Of a stretch of 64,000 nucleotides of DNA, positions 1 to 8,188 are shown piece by piece. The notes under the pieces are model-generated. The model did not search any database, had not been told where the DNA came from, and saw nothing but the letters and a program-made list of their open reading frames with translations. How positions within the stretch are numbered: position 1 is the stretch's first letter; each line of letters opens with the position of its first letter. Source of the stretch: Streptomyces agglomeratus (GTDB taxonomy: Bacteria; Actinomycetota; Actinomycetes; Streptomycetales; Streptomycetaceae); assembly GCF_001746415.1 (NCBI RefSeq), contig NZ_MEHJ01000001.1, positions 1,675,001 to 1,739,000 on the forward strand, given 5' to 3'. The translations under genes and the position numbers were made by a program.

Positions 1-107
1 TTCTCGACGATCTCGTGTGCGGCGAGCTGCCGGTACCGCGGCAGGATCTCGGCGGCGGCCGCCTTGCGCACGGCCTCTTCGACGTCGGACAACTTGTCAT
101 CGATCAT
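1..107 (-). CDS. inositol monophosphatase family protein, N-terminal part
   Basis: Cut by the window edge; only the first 35 or so codons are visible, starting at the ATG whose complement is at 105-107. The residues (MIDDKLSDVEEAV, then an AAEILPRYRQLAAHE stretch) resemble the N-terminal helix of actinobacterial inositol monophosphatase / histidinol-phosphatase-type enzymes, Mg-dependent phosphatases of the FIG superfamily. The catalytic motifs lie outside the window, so the assignment rests on N-terminal similarity only. It is on the same strand as the downstream end of the gamma-glutamyltransferase gene, 50 bp away. Confidence 0.5.
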   Translation of the reverse strand, partial: MIDDKLSDVEEAVRKAAAAEILPRYRQLAAHEIVE

Positions 108-157
108 GCGTCCAGCAAAGCACGACCCGCTGACAATGCCGGCAACGCCCGGTGCCG

Positions 158-2005
158 TCACCGCCCGACCGCGTAACCCTGCATTCCCCGGGGGTTCGCC
201 GCGGCGGACAGCACGCCGGTCCGCGGATCGCGCGCGACCGCGCACAGCCGGCCCTCGGACCACGGGCCGCCGACCGTCACGTCGTGGCCCCGGCGCCGCA
301 GCTCCTCGACGACGCCCGCGTCCATCCGCGACTCGACGGTGACACTCCCGGGACGCATCGCGCGCGGGAAGAAGGACCCGGGGAAGGAGTCGTTGTGCCA
401 GTTGGGGGCGTCGATGGCGCCCTGGAGGTCGAGTCCGCCCCGCACCGGGGAGCCGGCGAGGGCGACCGCGAGGAAGAAGTGGAGCTGCCACTGGTCCTGC
501 TGGTCACCGCCGGGCGTGCCGAAGGCCAGTACGGCCGTCCCGTCCCGCAGCGCGAGCGACGGGGTCAGGGTGGTGCGGGGGCGCCGTCCGGGCGTCAGCG
601 AGTTCGGCAGCCCCTCGTCCAGCCAGGCCATCTGGAGCCGGGTGCCGAGCGGGAAGCCGAGTTCGGGAACCACCGGGTTCGACTGGAGCCAGCCGCCGCT
701 CGGTGTGGCCGCGACCATGTTGCCCCAGCGGTCGACGACATCCAGGTGGCAGGTGTCGCCGCGGGTGGCCCCGTCCCCGGCGACGGTCGGTTCACCGGCG
801 CCGTCGGACCGCGCGCCCCCGGCGTGGTGTCCGGGCTCCCCGGCGGCGACGGCCCGCGCGTGAGCGCTGAGCACGGGTGTGCGGCCGTCCGGACTCCCGG
901 GCCGCAGTTCCGTCGACGCCTTGTCCTCCACCAGCGCCCGCCGCCCGGCGTTGTACGACGCCGAAAGCAGCGCGTCGAGGGGCACGTCGGCGGCGTCGCC
1001 GTACCACGCCTCCCGGTCCGCCATCGCCAGCTTGCACCCCTCGATGAGGAGGTGGATGTACTCGGCCGAGCCGTAGGCCGGCAGCTCCGGCGGGAGCAGG
1101 GCGAGCTGCTGGAGGAAGGCCGGTCCCTGGCTCCAGGCGCCCGCCTTGCACAGCGTCCAGCCGTTCCAGTCGTACGTCGCGGGCGCCTCGTACGCCGCGG
1201 ACCAGCCGGCCAGGTCGGCGGCGCTCAGCGTCCCGGTGTGCCGGGTGCCGGTGGTGTCCATGGTGGGGCGCGCGGCCTGCCGTACGAGCGCCTCGGCTAT
1301 GAACCCCTCGCGCCAGACGGCGCGCGCCGCGTCGATCTGGCGCTCCCGGCCGTCGCCGCCCGCCGCCTCGGCCTCGGCGACGAGACGGCGCCAGGTCGCG
1401 GCGAGTGCGGGGTTGCGCAGCAGCTCGCCGCAGGCCGGCGACCGGCCGCCCGGCAGGTACACCTCGGCGGACGAGGTCCACTCCTCCTCGAAGAGGGCGC
1501 GTACCCGCTCCACGGTCTCGCCCACCCCCTCGACGGGGGCGTGCCCGTCCTGCGCGTACCCGATGGCGTACCGCAGCACTTCGCGCAGCGTCTTGGTGCC
1601 GTGGTCGCGGAGGAGCAGCATCCACGCGTCGAAGGCTCCGGGGACGGCCGCGGCCAGCGGACCGGTCCCGGGCACGAGACCGAGTCCCAGCGCCCGGTAG
1701 TGGGCGGCGCTCGCGCCCGCGGGCGCGGGCCCCTGCCCGCAGAGCACCCGTACCTCCCCGCCCGCCGGTGCGAGGATGACCGGCACCTCGCCGGCGGGGC
1801 CGTTGAGGTGCGGCTCGACGACGTGCAGGACGAACCCGGCGGCGACGGCCGCGTCGAAGGCGTTGCCGCCGTCCTCCAGGACGGCCATCGCCGACTGGGA
1901 CGCCAGCCAGTGGGTGGAGGACACCATGCCGAAGGTGCCCTGGAGCGTCGGGCGGGTCGTGAACATCCCTTGTGCCACCTCGCTGTCGCGTGATCGGTCG
2001 GCCAT
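158..2005 (-). CDS. gamma-glutamyltransferase family protein (cytoplasmic-type)
   Basis: 615 aa, ATG start. N-terminal nucleophile (Ntn) hydrolase of the gamma-glutamyltranspeptidase family, which cleaves gamma-glutamyl amides or related acyl bonds. Seen: the family N-terminus GMVSSTHWLASQSAMAVLEDGG, and GDTCHLDVVDRWGNMVA around residue 430, where the Thr after GD is the expected autoprocessing nucleophile. A glycine-rich GTPGGDQQDQWQ block follows. There is no signal peptide, unlike the second family member at 60930-62756. It lies 114 bp beyond the 3' end of the split NCS1 permease on the same strand, so it may have been the last gene of that operon before the prophage inserted. Physiological substrate unknown. 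Confidence 0.88.
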   Translation of the reverse strand: MADRSRDSEVAQGMFTTRPTLQGTFGMVSSTHWLASQSAMAVLEDGGNAFDAAVAAGFVLHVVEPHLNGPAGEVPVILAPAGGEVRVLCGQGPAPAGASAAHYRALGLGLVPGTGPLAAAVPGAFDAWMLLLRDHGTKTLREVLRYAIGYAQDGHAPVEGVGETVERVRALFEEEWTSSAEVYLPGGRSPACGELLRNPALAATWRRLVAEAEAAGGDGRERQIDAARAVWREGFIAEALVRQAARPTMDTTGTRHTGTLSAADLAGWSAAYEAPATYDWNGWTLCKAGAWSQGPAFLQQLALLPPELPAYGSAEYIHLLIEGCKLAMADREAWYGDAADVPLDALLSASYNAGRRALVEDKASTELRPGSPDGRTPVLSAHARAVAAGEPGHHAGGARSDGAGEPTVAGDGATRGDTCHLDVVDRWGNMVAATPSGGWLQSNPVVPELGFPLGTRLQMAWLDEGLPNSLTPGRRPRTTLTPSLALRDGTAVLAFGTPGGDQQDQWQLHFFLAVALAGSPVRGGLDLQGAIDAPNWHNDSFPGSFFPRAMRPGSVTVESRMDAGVVEELRRRGHDVTVGGPWSEGRLCAVARDPRTGVLSAAANPRGMQGYAVGR

Positions 2006-2085
2006 CGGCGTTCATGATCCCCGCTGGGGCGGAGGGCCGACAGATCGCGGTGGCGCATTTTCCCGATGTTCCCGGCTGTCTCGGC

Positions 2086-2145
2086 TCCCGGATGCTTAAT
2101 CGGCTCGCCGGCTGCTTCCTCAGCTCCCCGGATGCTTACTCGGCT
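2086..2145. repeat. 40-bp-spaced direct repeat at the permease 3' end
   Basis: The 20-base block TCCCCGGATGCTTACTCGGC at 2126-2145 recurs with a small difference at 2086-2105. The copy at 2126-2145 encodes the last permease residues (KPSKHPG), the other lies just past its stop, so the gene end looks locally duplicated. No function is evident. Confidence 0.6.
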
Positions 2146-3520
2146 TCTCTCTGCCTTCCCAGCTTCCCTCCGCCCTCGCCGGCCACATCAGCGCCACGTA
2201 CACCACCAGCGCACTCGCCAGCCCCACGGCCCACCCGTAGTCCGCGAGCGGCCTCAGCGGCGCGATGACGCCGTCCGCCGGGAACGGCCCCTTCCCCGGC
2301 GCCGAATGCGAGCCGCCGACGGCCAGGACACCGCCCACGGCGAACGCCGCCACCGCCCGCCAGTTCCAGCCCGCCGTGTACCAGTACCGCCCCCCGGCCC
2401 GGTACAGGTCGGGGAGTTCCAGTACGGTCCGCCGGATGATCCAGTAGTCGGCGATCAGGATGCCCGCGACCGTGCCGAGGAGACCGCCCACCACCCCCAG
2501 CCAGGTGAAGATGTACAGCTCGGGCGTGGCGGTGAGCTTCCACGGCATGATCAGTACGCCCACCACGCCCGTGATGAGCGCCCCGGTACGGAAGTTGATG
2601 ACTTTCGGCGCCACATTGGCCAGGTCGTACGCCGGGGACACGACGTTCGCCGCCAGGTTCACCGAGACCGTCGCGACGAGCACCGTCACCAGCGCGAACA
2701 GCAGCCCGAAGACGTTGTCCGTCTTCGCCGCCAGCGCGACCGGGTCCCACAGCGGTACGCCGTACACGGCCTGCGAGCCCGACGTCACGAGCACGGACAG
2801 CAGCGCGAACAGCGTCATCGTCGTCGGCAGACCGAGCGACTGCCCCCGGATCTGGGCGCGCTGGCCGGACGCGAACCGCGTGAAGTCGGGGATGTTCAGG
2901 CTCAGCGTCGACCAGAAGGCGATCATGCCCATCAGTGACGGGAAGAAGACGGGCCAGAAGTCGCCACCCCAGCCCAGCTTCGACGGCTGGTCGAGCAGCG
3001 GGCCGAGACCCCCCGCCTTCCAGGTGATCCAGCCGAGCAGGGCGAGCGCGCCGACGATGACGAAGGGCGCCGCCCAGTTCTCGAAGCGCCGCAGCGCCTC
3101 CATCCCCCGGTAAATAATGGCCAGTTCCAGCGCCCAGAAGAGGACGAAGCAGACCCACAGGGTCCAGGGCTGGCCACCGATCCGTGCCGCCTCGGTCCAG
3201 CCGCCGAAGATCTTCCCGAGCAGGACGAAGATCCCCTGCCCGCCGATCCAGGTCTGGATGCCGAACCACGCGCAGGCGACCCCCGCCCGGATCAGCGCGG
3301 GCAGATTGGCCCCGCGCAGCCCGAAGGACGCCCGCGCCAGCACCGGGAAGGGGATGCCGTACTTCGGTCCGGCGTGCCCGGTGAGCAGCATCGGGAGCAG
3401 CACGATCACGTTGGCCAGGGCGATCGTGAGGACTGCCTGCTTCCAGTCCATGCCGAGGGCGACGAGCCCCGAAGCGAGCATCCAGGAGGGGATGTTGTGC
3501 GCCATCCCGACCCACAGGGC
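2120..3520 (-). pseudogene. NCS1 nucleobase permease, 3' part (split by prophage)
   Basis: C-terminal about 464 residues of a nucleobase:cation symporter-1 family transporter (uracil, allantoin, hydantoin type), starting at the family motif LWVGMAHNIPSWMLASG and running through the multispanning membrane region. The missing first 58 codons are at 49901-50076; joining at CACAGGGC gives FAALWVGMAHN in frame. The open frame runs on past the junction into phage DNA to an ATG at 3583, giving 23 foreign residues (MWHATSKDV...) before the transporter sequence. That hybrid lacks the conserved N-terminus and overlaps the integrase start on the other strand, so a working transporter is unlikely while the prophage is present. 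Confidence 0.93.
3513..3520. other. attL common core
   Basis: CACAGGGC is shared with 49901-49908. To its left is permease sequence, to its right phage sequence (ATGGCGCAAAAC...). Eight identical bases is typical of the short crossover region of serine integrases. The integrase start codon lies 54 bp away. Confidence 0.9.
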
Positions 3521-3574
3521 ATGGCGCAAAACACAAACACTCTCTAAGGTGCGTCTCACGTCCTTGGAGGTCGC

Positions 3575-5164
3575 ATGCCACAACTGCCCATCGCTGGAAG
3601 GGCGCGCACGCTACGCGCCATCATCTACATCCGCGTCAGCACTGAACGCGAGGAGATGCAGAGCCCGGAACAGCAGCTCTTCTCCTGCAAGGAGTACGCG
3701 GACAGGAACAACATCACGATCGTTGGTGAGCCGGTCGAAGACCTGGACCTGACGGGCCGCTCGTTCGCTCGCCGTCAGATCGCTGCCGTGATCGAGCGCA
3801 TCCGCAACGGAGAGGCGGATGTGGTCCTGGTCTGGAAGTGGTCCCGGTTCGGCCGGAACAACTACGAGAGCCAGGTGAACCTCCGGGAGCTGGAGAAGGC
3901 CGGCGGGCGGTTGATCGCCGTCACCGAGGATTTCGACACGACCACGTATCACGGCCGGTTCAGCCGGGACAACATGCTCTTGGTGGCCGACCTTCAGTCG
4001 GGCATCATCGGCGCCACCTGGCAGGAAGCGCACGACCGCAGGCACCGCAACGGCCTGCCCCACACAGGCCAGGCCCGCTTCGGTTACATGCGGTGCCCCG
4101 AGTGCCGACGCAAGGAAGACTCGCCCCAGGAATACCTGAGTTGCGCCGCCTGCGCGGGCGTTCTCATGGTTGACCCCGTCCGGGGTCCAGCTCTGGCCGA
4201 AGCGTACGAACGCTTCGCTGATGGCGAGTCGGTCGCCGGTATCGCCGCGGACATGGCGGAGCGGGGAATCCGCTCCCTCCAGGGCAAGGTCATGAAGGCC
4301 ACTCAGTGGCAGGTCGTCATGGATTCCGGCTTCGGGGCAGGGCTGATCCGCTGGCGGGGTCCGGAGTACCGGGCCCGGCACGGCCGGCAGTCCAAGAAGC
4401 CCAGCACGTACGACAACTGGGTAGAGGGCAAGCAAGAGCCGGTGATCGGGCTCGCTACCTGGGAGCGCTACAAGCGCCGCAGGGAAGGGTCCAAGTCCAT
4501 CCCCTGGTCCACGTCTGCCAAGTACTCCTGCTCTGGCCTGCTGCGCTGTCAGGCCATCAATGCCGAAGGCCAGCTGTGTGACCGGCGCCTGGTGGCGTCG
4601 GCCGTGCTGCGGTCCAACGGCGGAGACACGAAGATCTTCCGCTGTCCGGACATTGCGGTGAAGACCTGCAAGGGCGTGACCGTCACCCTCCGCCGGGTGG
4701 ATGACGCGATCCTCGCCTGGCTGATGGAACGCGGCACGGGTGAGGACATGGGCGTCATGGCGATGAAACGAGCCGCCCGCAGGACGCGGGCCGCGTCGGA
4801 CATTCCCACGGTGGAGCGCGAGCTGACAGGCAAGCGGTCCGAAGGGGAAAGGCTCCTAGACCTGTATCTGAAGGCGCTCATTTCAGAGGAGGACTTCAGG
4901 AACAAGAGGGAGGAGCTTGACGCCGAGATCGCCAGTCTCGAATCCCGGCTCGAAGTACTGCGCCTGGACTCCGGGGAAGGGGTCATCCCCTCGGCGGATG
5001 ACTTCGCGAAGCTGGCCGACCTCTGGCCGCGAATGCAGCCCGCCAAGCAGCGGGCTGCGCTGGGCAAGGTCGTGGGCCGGATCAACATCGTGAAAACCCC
5101 GGGCAAGCAGTACAACCGAATCGAGATCATCCCGGCCTGGGAGATGGATCAGGCCGCCTCGTGA
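3575..5164 (+). CDS. int: large serine integrase
   Basis: 529 aa; ATG preceded by TTGGAGG. Site-specific recombinase joining attP and attB through a covalent phosphoserine intermediate. Seen: N-terminal resolvase domain with AIIYIRVST (nucleophile Ser22), Arg-rich catalytic core (VVLVWKWSRFGRN), then the recombinase domain, a zinc ribbon (Cys319, Cys325 and later cysteines) and a C-terminal coiled coil (about 385-470) as in phiC31- and Bxb1-type integrases. An extra CxxC pair (C174/C177 and C190/C193) sits early in the recombinase domain. The gene lies next to attL and reads into the prophage. Its 3' end overlaps the convergent gene at 5149 by 16 bp. In the lysogen it has only 54 bp of phage DNA upstream. 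Confidence 0.97.
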   Translation: MPQLPIAGRARTLRAIIYIRVSTEREEMQSPEQQLFSCKEYADRNNITIVGEPVEDLDLTGRSFARRQIAAVIERIRNGEADVVLVWKWSRFGRNNYESQVNLRELEKAGGRLIAVTEDFDTTTYHGRFSRDNMLLVADLQSGIIGATWQEAHDRRHRNGLPHTGQARFGYMRCPECRRKEDSPQEYLSCAACAGVLMVDPVRGPALAEAYERFADGESVAGIAADMAERGIRSLQGKVMKATQWQVVMDSGFGAGLIRWRGPEYRARHGRQSKKPSTYDNWVEGKQEPVIGLATWERYKRRREGSKSIPWSTSAKYSCSGLLRCQAINAEGQLCDRRLVASAVLRSNGGDTKIFRCPDIAVKTCKGVTVTLRRVDDAILAWLMERGTGEDMGVMAMKRAARRTRAASDIPTVERELTGKRSEGERLLDLYLKALISEEDFRNKREELDAEIASLESRLEVLRLDSGEGVIPSADDFAKLADLWPRMQPAKQRAALGKVVGRINIVKTPGKQYNRIEIIPAWEMDQAAS

Positions 5165-5307
5165 AGCGGCGCTGGCGGGGCCTGATCTTCGCGCCAGATG
5201 CGGTACGCCTCACTGCCGACGATTTCCCAGAAGCCCCGCCAGCATTCCGTCTCCGTCTCCTGCTGCTCGTCCACGCGCTCCTCCTTCCGCCCCGCAAGGG
5301 CGGTCAC
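5149..5307 (-). CDS. small hypothetical phage protein
   Basis: 52 aa from a GTG that overlaps the stop of the 219-aa gene upstream (GTGA junction, translational coupling). Sequence is charged and Glu/Gln-rich with no recognisable domain. Its end overlaps the integrase 3' end tail to tail. Position beside the integrase makes it one of several candidates for a recombination directionality factor, but nothing in the sequence proves this. Confidence 0.55.
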   Translation of the reverse strand: MTALAGRKEERVDEQQETETECWRGFWEIVGSEAYRIWREDQAPPAPLHEAA

Positions 5308-5963
5308 TTCTTGCAGCGGTGCACCTCCGCGGCCGGCTCGTGCCGGAAGCAGTGGCGCTCCATGTCGGTGCCGCAGAAACGGCACGTGAGACCGTGCGGC
5401 AGACCGCACGTACAGATGGGCTCGATCTCCCGGGGCTTCCATTCGGTGGCCACCTGAGCGATCTCAGGGGCGGGGGCTTCGCCCCTGTAGAAGTCCCAGG
5501 CGTCCCGTGCTGACCTGAGCACGGGCACGAGCATGAAGCGGCCACGGCCGCGCTTGGTCTTGCTGTCCCAGGCGAGCCCCTGGCCGGCGTCCCGAGAGGC
5601 GGTCTCGCCTGTCGTGGCCCGTATGAACTTCTCGGGGCTGTCCACGTACCCGCGGGCAGTGAAAGGCCCCAGGACCACGGTGTGGATGCCTGGGGCTTCG
5701 TCGTACTGGATCTGACCGACGACCGCTATGCGGTGAGTCGTCGATCTCTTGTCGTCGATCGCGTCAAGGATGCGGCGGGGAATGCCTTCCGCCCGGTCAC
5801 CCTCCACGGCCTCTATGACCTCGTCTGCGACGCGGCGCACTTCCTCGGCCCGGAACAGGTTGACCTTGTCCAGGATGAGGATCGCAACCTCATCCGCCGT
5901 TCGTGACAAGTTCTCCGGATCTGTCAGGATCGACGCCAAGGCGTCGATTTCGCGCTTGCTCAC
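5304..5963 (-). CDS. hypothetical phage protein with C-terminal zinc-ribbon cysteines
   Basis: 219 aa from GTG 5963 with GGAG nine bases upstream; its start overlaps the end of the HTH gene by 74 bp. The N-terminal 65 residues are helical (ALASILTDPENL, RRVADEVIEAVEG). The middle is beta-rich (HRIAVVGQIQYD, GIHTVVLGPF). The C-terminus has CTCGLPHGLTCRFCGTD plus C/H residues, likely one or two zinc sites. No family recognised. Confidence 0.75.
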   Translation of the reverse strand: MSKREIDALASILTDPENLSRTADEVAILILDKVNLFRAEEVRRVADEVIEAVEGDRAEGIPRRILDAIDDKRSTTHRIAVVGQIQYDEAPGIHTVVLGPFTARGYVDSPEKFIRATTGETASRDAGQGLAWDSKTKRGRGRFMLVPVLRSARDAWDFYRGEAPAPEIAQVATEWKPREIEPICTCGLPHGLTCRFCGTDMERHCFRHEPAAEVHRCKK

Positions 5964-6171
5964 CTTCGCGGCTCCATTTACTCACCACGGACTGGGAGAC
6001 ACCGAGATCATTGGCGATCTCGTAGGTGGTGACTCCTTGCTGGATTGCGAGGTAGATCCGGATCTTGTACCGCTCCTGGGCCTCGGTGGCCTGCTTGTAG
6101 TCGAGCGCTACGTCCTCCAGAACGGCCTCTCTGACATGGTCAGGCAAGTCGACCTTCTTCTTTGGTGGCAT
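5890..6171 (-). CDS. helix-turn-helix DNA-binding protein
   Basis: 93 aa from ATG 6171. After a basic start (MPPKKKVDLPDHV) an HTH is visible at about residues 48-70: IQQGVTTYEIANDLGVSQSV followed by VSKWSREGE, of Sigma70-region-4/TrfA-like helix pattern. Small single-domain regulator, first gene of the leftward set next to the integrase; it could control integrase or act as an accessory lysogeny factor. Confidence 0.8.
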   Translation of the reverse strand: MPPKKKVDLPDHVREAVLEDVALDYKQATEAQERYKIRIYLAIQQGVTTYEIANDLGVSQSVVSKWSREGEQARNRRLGVDPDRSGELVTNGG

Positions 6172-6556
6172 GGGCTGGGGGTCCCCTCGGTGGTCTTGCG
6201 GTCGGTGGCAGCACGAACAGTGTGAGCGCGTAGGACCTATCACCACCGCGCCAGGGGCTGTTTTGGCGAAAATTTAGCCGAACGCACTGCCACCAGAGCC
6301 GACCGAGGGTCAAGCTCGGTCATCGCGGATCACCACAGACGCCACCAAGGGCGCGGGGCGCGATGCCGGCCCCGTGCACGCCACGTGATGCGCGCGCACG
6401 GAGCGTCGTACCAGGAGCCCCTTTCACGGCCCCCGCTGTCAGCGGTGATGATCAGTCGGACGATGTGGGGGGAGATCGCTCTGGCGACCATGGCGTAGCT
6501 CGGCAGCCCGCCCCCTCTGCGGGGGGCGAGCAGCACGGGCATGCCCGGATGGGGGG
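6172..6556. promoter_or_regulatory. 385-bp non-coding region ahead of the integrase-side operon
   Basis: No supported gene. It holds an AT-rich patch (TTTTGGCGAAAATTTAGCCG near 6262-6281) and a 7-bp stem (GACCGAG/CTCGGTC, 6301-6321) that could terminate the leftward transcript from 6557 or bind a regulator. The promoter for the HTH gene at 6171 is expected here; no clear -10/-35 pair could be fixed. Confidence 0.45.
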
Positions 6557-6802
6557 TCACGGGGAGGTCTTCCCCCTCTTCCTCTCCATGGCGATCTTCT
6601 CGCCCTTGGTGGCCTTGGCCCGGATTCCGGAGGGCGAGAGACCGTCCAACATGTAGGCGATGTCCGCTTGGGTCAGCCCGTCTGTGCGGGCCTCGTAGAT
6701 GCCCACCAGGACGTCCTGCTCGGCCTTCTGGGCCGCGGAGGCGAGCCGCTTGAACTTCGCCTGCCAGGCCCGCTTCTTCTGGGGAGTGACAGGCGTGCTC
6801 AC
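6557..6802 (-). CDS. small HTH-like phage protein
   Basis: 81 aa from GTG 6802, overlapping the stop of the 306-aa gene (GTGA). Basic, helical protein. Residues about 45-70 (GLTQADIAYMLDGLSPSGIR) resemble a helix-turn-helix with a recognition helix. Cotranscribed with the ParB/DGQHR-like gene. Function unknown. Confidence 0.7.
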   Translation of the reverse strand: MSTPVTPQKKRAWQAKFKRLASAAQKAEQDVLVGIYEARTDGLTQADIAYMLDGLSPSGIRAKATKGEKIAMERKRGKTSP

Positions 6803-7719
6803 GCGGCCTTCACCTGCTTGGTGAAGTCAAAGCCGTCGACCCTGGGGAGCACTTCCGTGCTCATGTGCCGGAGCACGGTCACCGGCTCATCGTTGACGTA
6901 CGCGTTCCACGCCTTGACGATCAGGGCGTACGCCTGGTCGCGCTTGCCCTTACCGGCCGGAAGGCCGGTGTGGAAGCGCCTGCGCAGGTGTAGGCGTGCG
7001 TCCACCTGGGTCAGGTTCAGCCCGTACCGGGTGCCCTCCAGCCACTCCGGGATCAGGTCCCGGTGCGCCGTACGGGCGGCCTGCGCGAGCACGGCCGCAT
7101 GCGGGCCGATCGGGATGTCCGCGTCCAGGGACGCCCCGTGTACGTCCTTGATGTACCAGGTCAGCTCGGGCCAGGCGTGGAAGGTCTCCACGATCTCCGG
7201 AGTGGTGATCTTCGGGAAGCGGGGCATTCCCCAGCGGTCCCCGTCGGACAGGGCCGCCAGGTGGCGGGCGCCGTTGCCAAGGCTGGTCGCGTACGGGACG
7301 CGCAGCAGGTGCGCGGCTGTGCGCTTGTACCCCTGGTCCACCACGTCGAAGATCTCCCGAGGCTCGTTCGGGAAGATCCAGAACGACAGGTGCGGCTCGC
7401 CGTACTTCTCGATCAGGACGTCCGCGGAGACGTTGGCTAGCGCCTTCATGCGGTGCTGGAAGGACACGCCGTAGCCGTCCGTGTCGAAGATCAGGCCCTC
7501 CGGGCTGGCCTCGCGCCAGCGTCCCGACTCGATGTCCCGCTGGTACTTCGCGGAGACGCCCTTCGAGAGGGGACGATTCTTCGGGTGGTTGCGGTACGAC
7601 AGCCAGTCGGACGCCATCTCGGGCGTGACGGGCAGGATCTGGGGAGTGCTGGGGAGCGGGTACTGACTGCCCTCGGGCGTCAGCTCGGCGGTGTACGCCG
7701 GTACAGCCTTGATCGCCAT
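6799..7719 (-). CDS. ParB/DGQHR-like N-terminal domain protein
   Basis: 306 aa from ATG 7719. Residues about 35-130 follow the pattern of phage proteins related to the ParB/Srx fold: NRPLSKGVSAKYQRDIESGR, then IFDTDGYGVSFQHRMKAL, where the usual D-G-Q-H-R is F-Q-H-R, then VVDQGYKRTAAHLLRV. The remainder is helical. Such proteins occur widely in actinophages; roles in DNA modification, partition or nuclease activity have been proposed but none is established here. Coupled to the 81-aa gene downstream. Confidence 0.7.
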   Translation of the reverse strand: MAIKAVPAYTAELTPEGSQYPLPSTPQILPVTPEMASDWLSYRNHPKNRPLSKGVSAKYQRDIESGRWREASPEGLIFDTDGYGVSFQHRMKALANVSADVLIEKYGEPHLSFWIFPNEPREIFDVVDQGYKRTAAHLLRVPYATSLGNGARHLAALSDGDRWGMPRFPKITTPEIVETFHAWPELTWYIKDVHGASLDADIPIGPHAAVLAQAARTAHRDLIPEWLEGTRYGLNLTQVDARLHLRRRFHTGLPAGKGKRDQAYALIVKAWNAYVNDEPVTVLRHMSTEVLPRVDGFDFTKQVKAA

Positions 7720-8070
7720 GCTTCTTCCTCTCCTGGATGTGGAAGCGGTCCCCGCCTCTGGGGGAGGACGGGGACCGCAGCGCTGTCATTTCAGTCGCCG
7801 GCTGGCAGCGGGCCGGGGCAGGCCGGACGGCCCCATGGGGCTTCGCCTCCGCCATAGGAGGTGTGTCCGGCTGACTGAGTAGCCACCTTGATCAGGTTCA
7901 GGCGTGGCCAGACCCTTACGGCTCCTCCTGGCAGATCTCACTTAGTTGGAGCGAAACTCACCGGAACCTAGAGAGCGATGCTCGCGCGAGGCGATGGCCA
8001 GACCCTTCGGGGCTTGTGCAGACCCCGGAAGGGCTGCCTGGCGTTCCTCGTGGCGCCTGCCACGGTTCCG
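7720..8070. other. non-coding spacer with direct repeat and hairpin
   Basis: No gene seen. TGGCCAGACCCTT occurs at 7905-7917 and again at 7995-8007, each in a GCG...CGG context. A bulged stem (CCCTTCGGGG with CCCCGGAAGGG) spans 8003-8033. The segment lies directly 3' of the tRNA-like genes, so it may be processed RNA sequence or a terminator region. Confidence 0.5.
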
Positions 8071-8136
8071 TAGACGGAACGGGATTCGAACCCGCATCTC
8101 CCTTACCGGGGCTCTAACCACTTGAGCTATCCGTCC
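8071..8136 (-). tRNA. aberrant tRNA-like gene with truncated anticodon arm
   Basis: Read on the minus strand: acceptor GGACGGA pairs with UCCGUCU (one G-U), then UA, a canonical D arm (GCUC, loop AAGUGGUUA, GAGC), and a canonical T arm (GCGGG, UUCGAAU, CCCGU). Only 15 bases, CCCGGUAAGGGAGAU, separate D and T arms instead of about 22. They can form just a 3-bp CCC/GGG stem with a 5-base loop GGUAA. Total 66 nt. If GGU is the anticodon it would read Thr codons, but the arm is too short for a normal decoder. No CCA is encoded. Confidence 0.6.
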
Positions 8137-8188
8137 GACACCAGGGAGCTACCCCGGTGCACCAGTCACGGCCCGTCGGCCGTGATCG

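Noticed and set aside
152..1993. 613-aa plus-strand open frame
   Set aside because: Shadow of the gamma-glutamyltransferase family gene on the minus strand.
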